Assembly: GCA_009702465.1 (NCBI GenBank)
Contig: WLHY01000006.1
Span: 1-16,386 of the forward strand
DNA from: Actinomycetota bacterium
GTDB lineage: Bacteria > Actinomycetota > Actinomycetes > Nanopelagicales > Nanopelagicaceae
Length of the DNA: 16,386 nt
Direction of reading: 5' to 3'
The translations under genes and the position numbers were made by a program. Positions 15,691 to 16,386 of the stretch are shown here, in pieces; the stretch's first letter is position 1, and each line of letters starts with the position of its first letter. Below the pieces are notes generated by a model that was not told the DNA's origin, searched no databases, and saw nothing but the letters and a program-made list of their open reading frames with translations.

Positions 15691-16386
15691 TTAAACCTTG
15701 CTTTTACGTTTGTTACTTAAAATCTGCCCAGCAATAACGATCGCTACTGCAATTATGAACATTGCTGAGCCAATCACATTTGCTTGTGCAGGAATTCCAC
15801 GTCCAGCTGAGACATAGACAAACTTTGGAAAGGTATTGACCGTTCCAGCGGTGAAGTTGGTGATGATGAAATCATCAAATGAAAGAGAGAAGGCAAGTAG
15901 CGCTGCTGCTGCAATACCTGGTAGAACTAGTGGAAATGTTACGCGGCGGAAGGTTTGCCATTCATTGGCATAGAGATCCATTGCGGCTTGTTCAAGCCTT
16001 GGATCAAGTGAGGCAACGCGGGCCTTTACAGTTACTACGACGAATGAGATACAAAACATTACGTGGGCAATGATTGTTGTAAGCAGTGAGGTGTTTAATC
16101 CAAAATTGATAAACATAGTTAGAAGAGAGGCGCCAAGAACGATCTCAGGTGTTGCCATCGGTAAGAAGATTAGAAGATTTGTAGTTGAACGACCTCTGAA
16201 CTTATAGCGGCCCAGCGCAAATGCAATCAAAGTTCCTAAGACTGTTGAAACAAAGGTAGATGAGAAGCCAATCAAAAAGGAGTTACCAAGTGCGCTGCAG
16301 ATGTCTGGCGCGCCACATGGATTGCTCCACTTTTCAAAGGTAAATCCCTTCCAAATTAAGTTGGTCTTACCGCTGTCATTAAAGGA
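15691..16386 (-). CDS. potC: PotC-type ABC transporter permease (5' end cut by the window)
   Basis: Inner-membrane permease of a spermidine/putrescine-type ABC importer. The frame stays open to the window edge; 231 residues are visible and the first transmembrane helix lies outside. The visible N-terminal part, SFNDSGKTNLIWKGFTFEKW, resembles the region after helix 1 of E. coli PotC. Five hydrophobic segments follow, and the EAA loop that contacts the ATPase is at fragment residues 132-157 (EQAAMDLYANEW to LPG). A TTG at 16275 is an internal Leu codon and not the start. potA, potB and potD homologues are expected further right. The gene is followed closely by the ureohydrolase, suggesting import of its substrate. 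Confidence 0.9.
   Translation of the reverse strand, partial: SFNDSGKTNLIWKGFTFEKWSNPCGAPDICSALGNSFLIGFSSTFVSTVLGTLIAFALGRYKFRGRSTTNLLIFLPMATPEIVLGASLLTMFINFGLNTSLLTTIIAHVMFCISFVVVTVKARVASLDPRLEQAAMDLYANEWQTFRRVTFPLVLPGIAAAALLAFSLSFDDFIITNFTAGTVNTFPKFVYVSAGRGIPAQANVIGSAMFIIAVAIVIAGQILSNKRKSKV

Noticed and set aside
15691..16275. Complete 194-residue permease starting at a TTG at 16275
   Set aside because: The frame continues upstream to the window edge with sequence that resembles the PotC region after helix 1, so the TTG is an internal leucine and the gene is only partly in the window.
1..16386. tRNA or rRNA genes, CRISPR arrays, insertion sequences, phage genes or defence systems
   Set aside because: No regular direct-repeat array, transposase-like protein, recombinase or tRNA-like cloverleaf was noticed; almost all of the sequence is accounted for by recognised housekeeping genes.

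Overview
The window reads as a chromosomal housekeeping segment of an actinobacterium that is AT-rich for its phylum. Minus-strand gene order is dxr-rseP-ispG-proS-(TauE-like)-rimP-nusA-ylxR-infB-rbfA-truB-ribF-rpsO, the backbone known from Mycobacterium and Streptomyces, here compacted to gaps of mostly 0-20 bp. AT-leaning codons, short junctions and a polyamine-type uptake cluster fit a streamlined freshwater lineage such as the acI group (Nanopelagicales). That placement is inferred from gene order and composition, not from a search.

Region 1 (1-512): rpsO with an SD-equipped leader that can form two mutually exclusive hairpins, and three inverted repeats downstream of its stop. The next gene to the left is outside the window; pnp would be usual.

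Region 2 (513-7246): ribF, truB, rbfA, infB, ylxR, nusA and rimP, the ribosome maturation, initiation and antitermination block. Most junctions are very tight: stop-to-start gaps of 4 bp, or a 4-base overlap. The exceptions are the 108-bp gap before infB, which holds a perfect 8-bp hairpin next to the SD, and the ~48-bp gap before rimP.

Region 3 (7295-13303): a TauE/SafE-family permease, proS, then ispG, rseP and dxr. These combine isoprenoid precursor synthesis (MEP pathway steps Dxr and IspG) with a site-2 intramembrane protease.

Region 4 (13304-16386): gabT runs on the plus strand head-to-head with dxr. The two start codons are 19 bp apart and share one nearly symmetric -10 region, the most notable regulatory feature seen. 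gabT converges with a ureohydrolase (speB family), which follows a PotC-type ABC permease cut by the window end. Together they suggest uptake of a polyamine or guanidino compound, removal of urea, and transamination of the resulting amine or GABA.

No tRNA, rRNA, CRISPR array, insertion sequence or prophage gene was seen, and no stretch over 300 bases lacks a gene. I found no clearly new multi-gene system. The items worth checking are regulatory: the bidirectional leaderless promoter, the rpsO leader and the inverted repeats. The metabolic item is the specificity of the potC-speB-gabT cluster.
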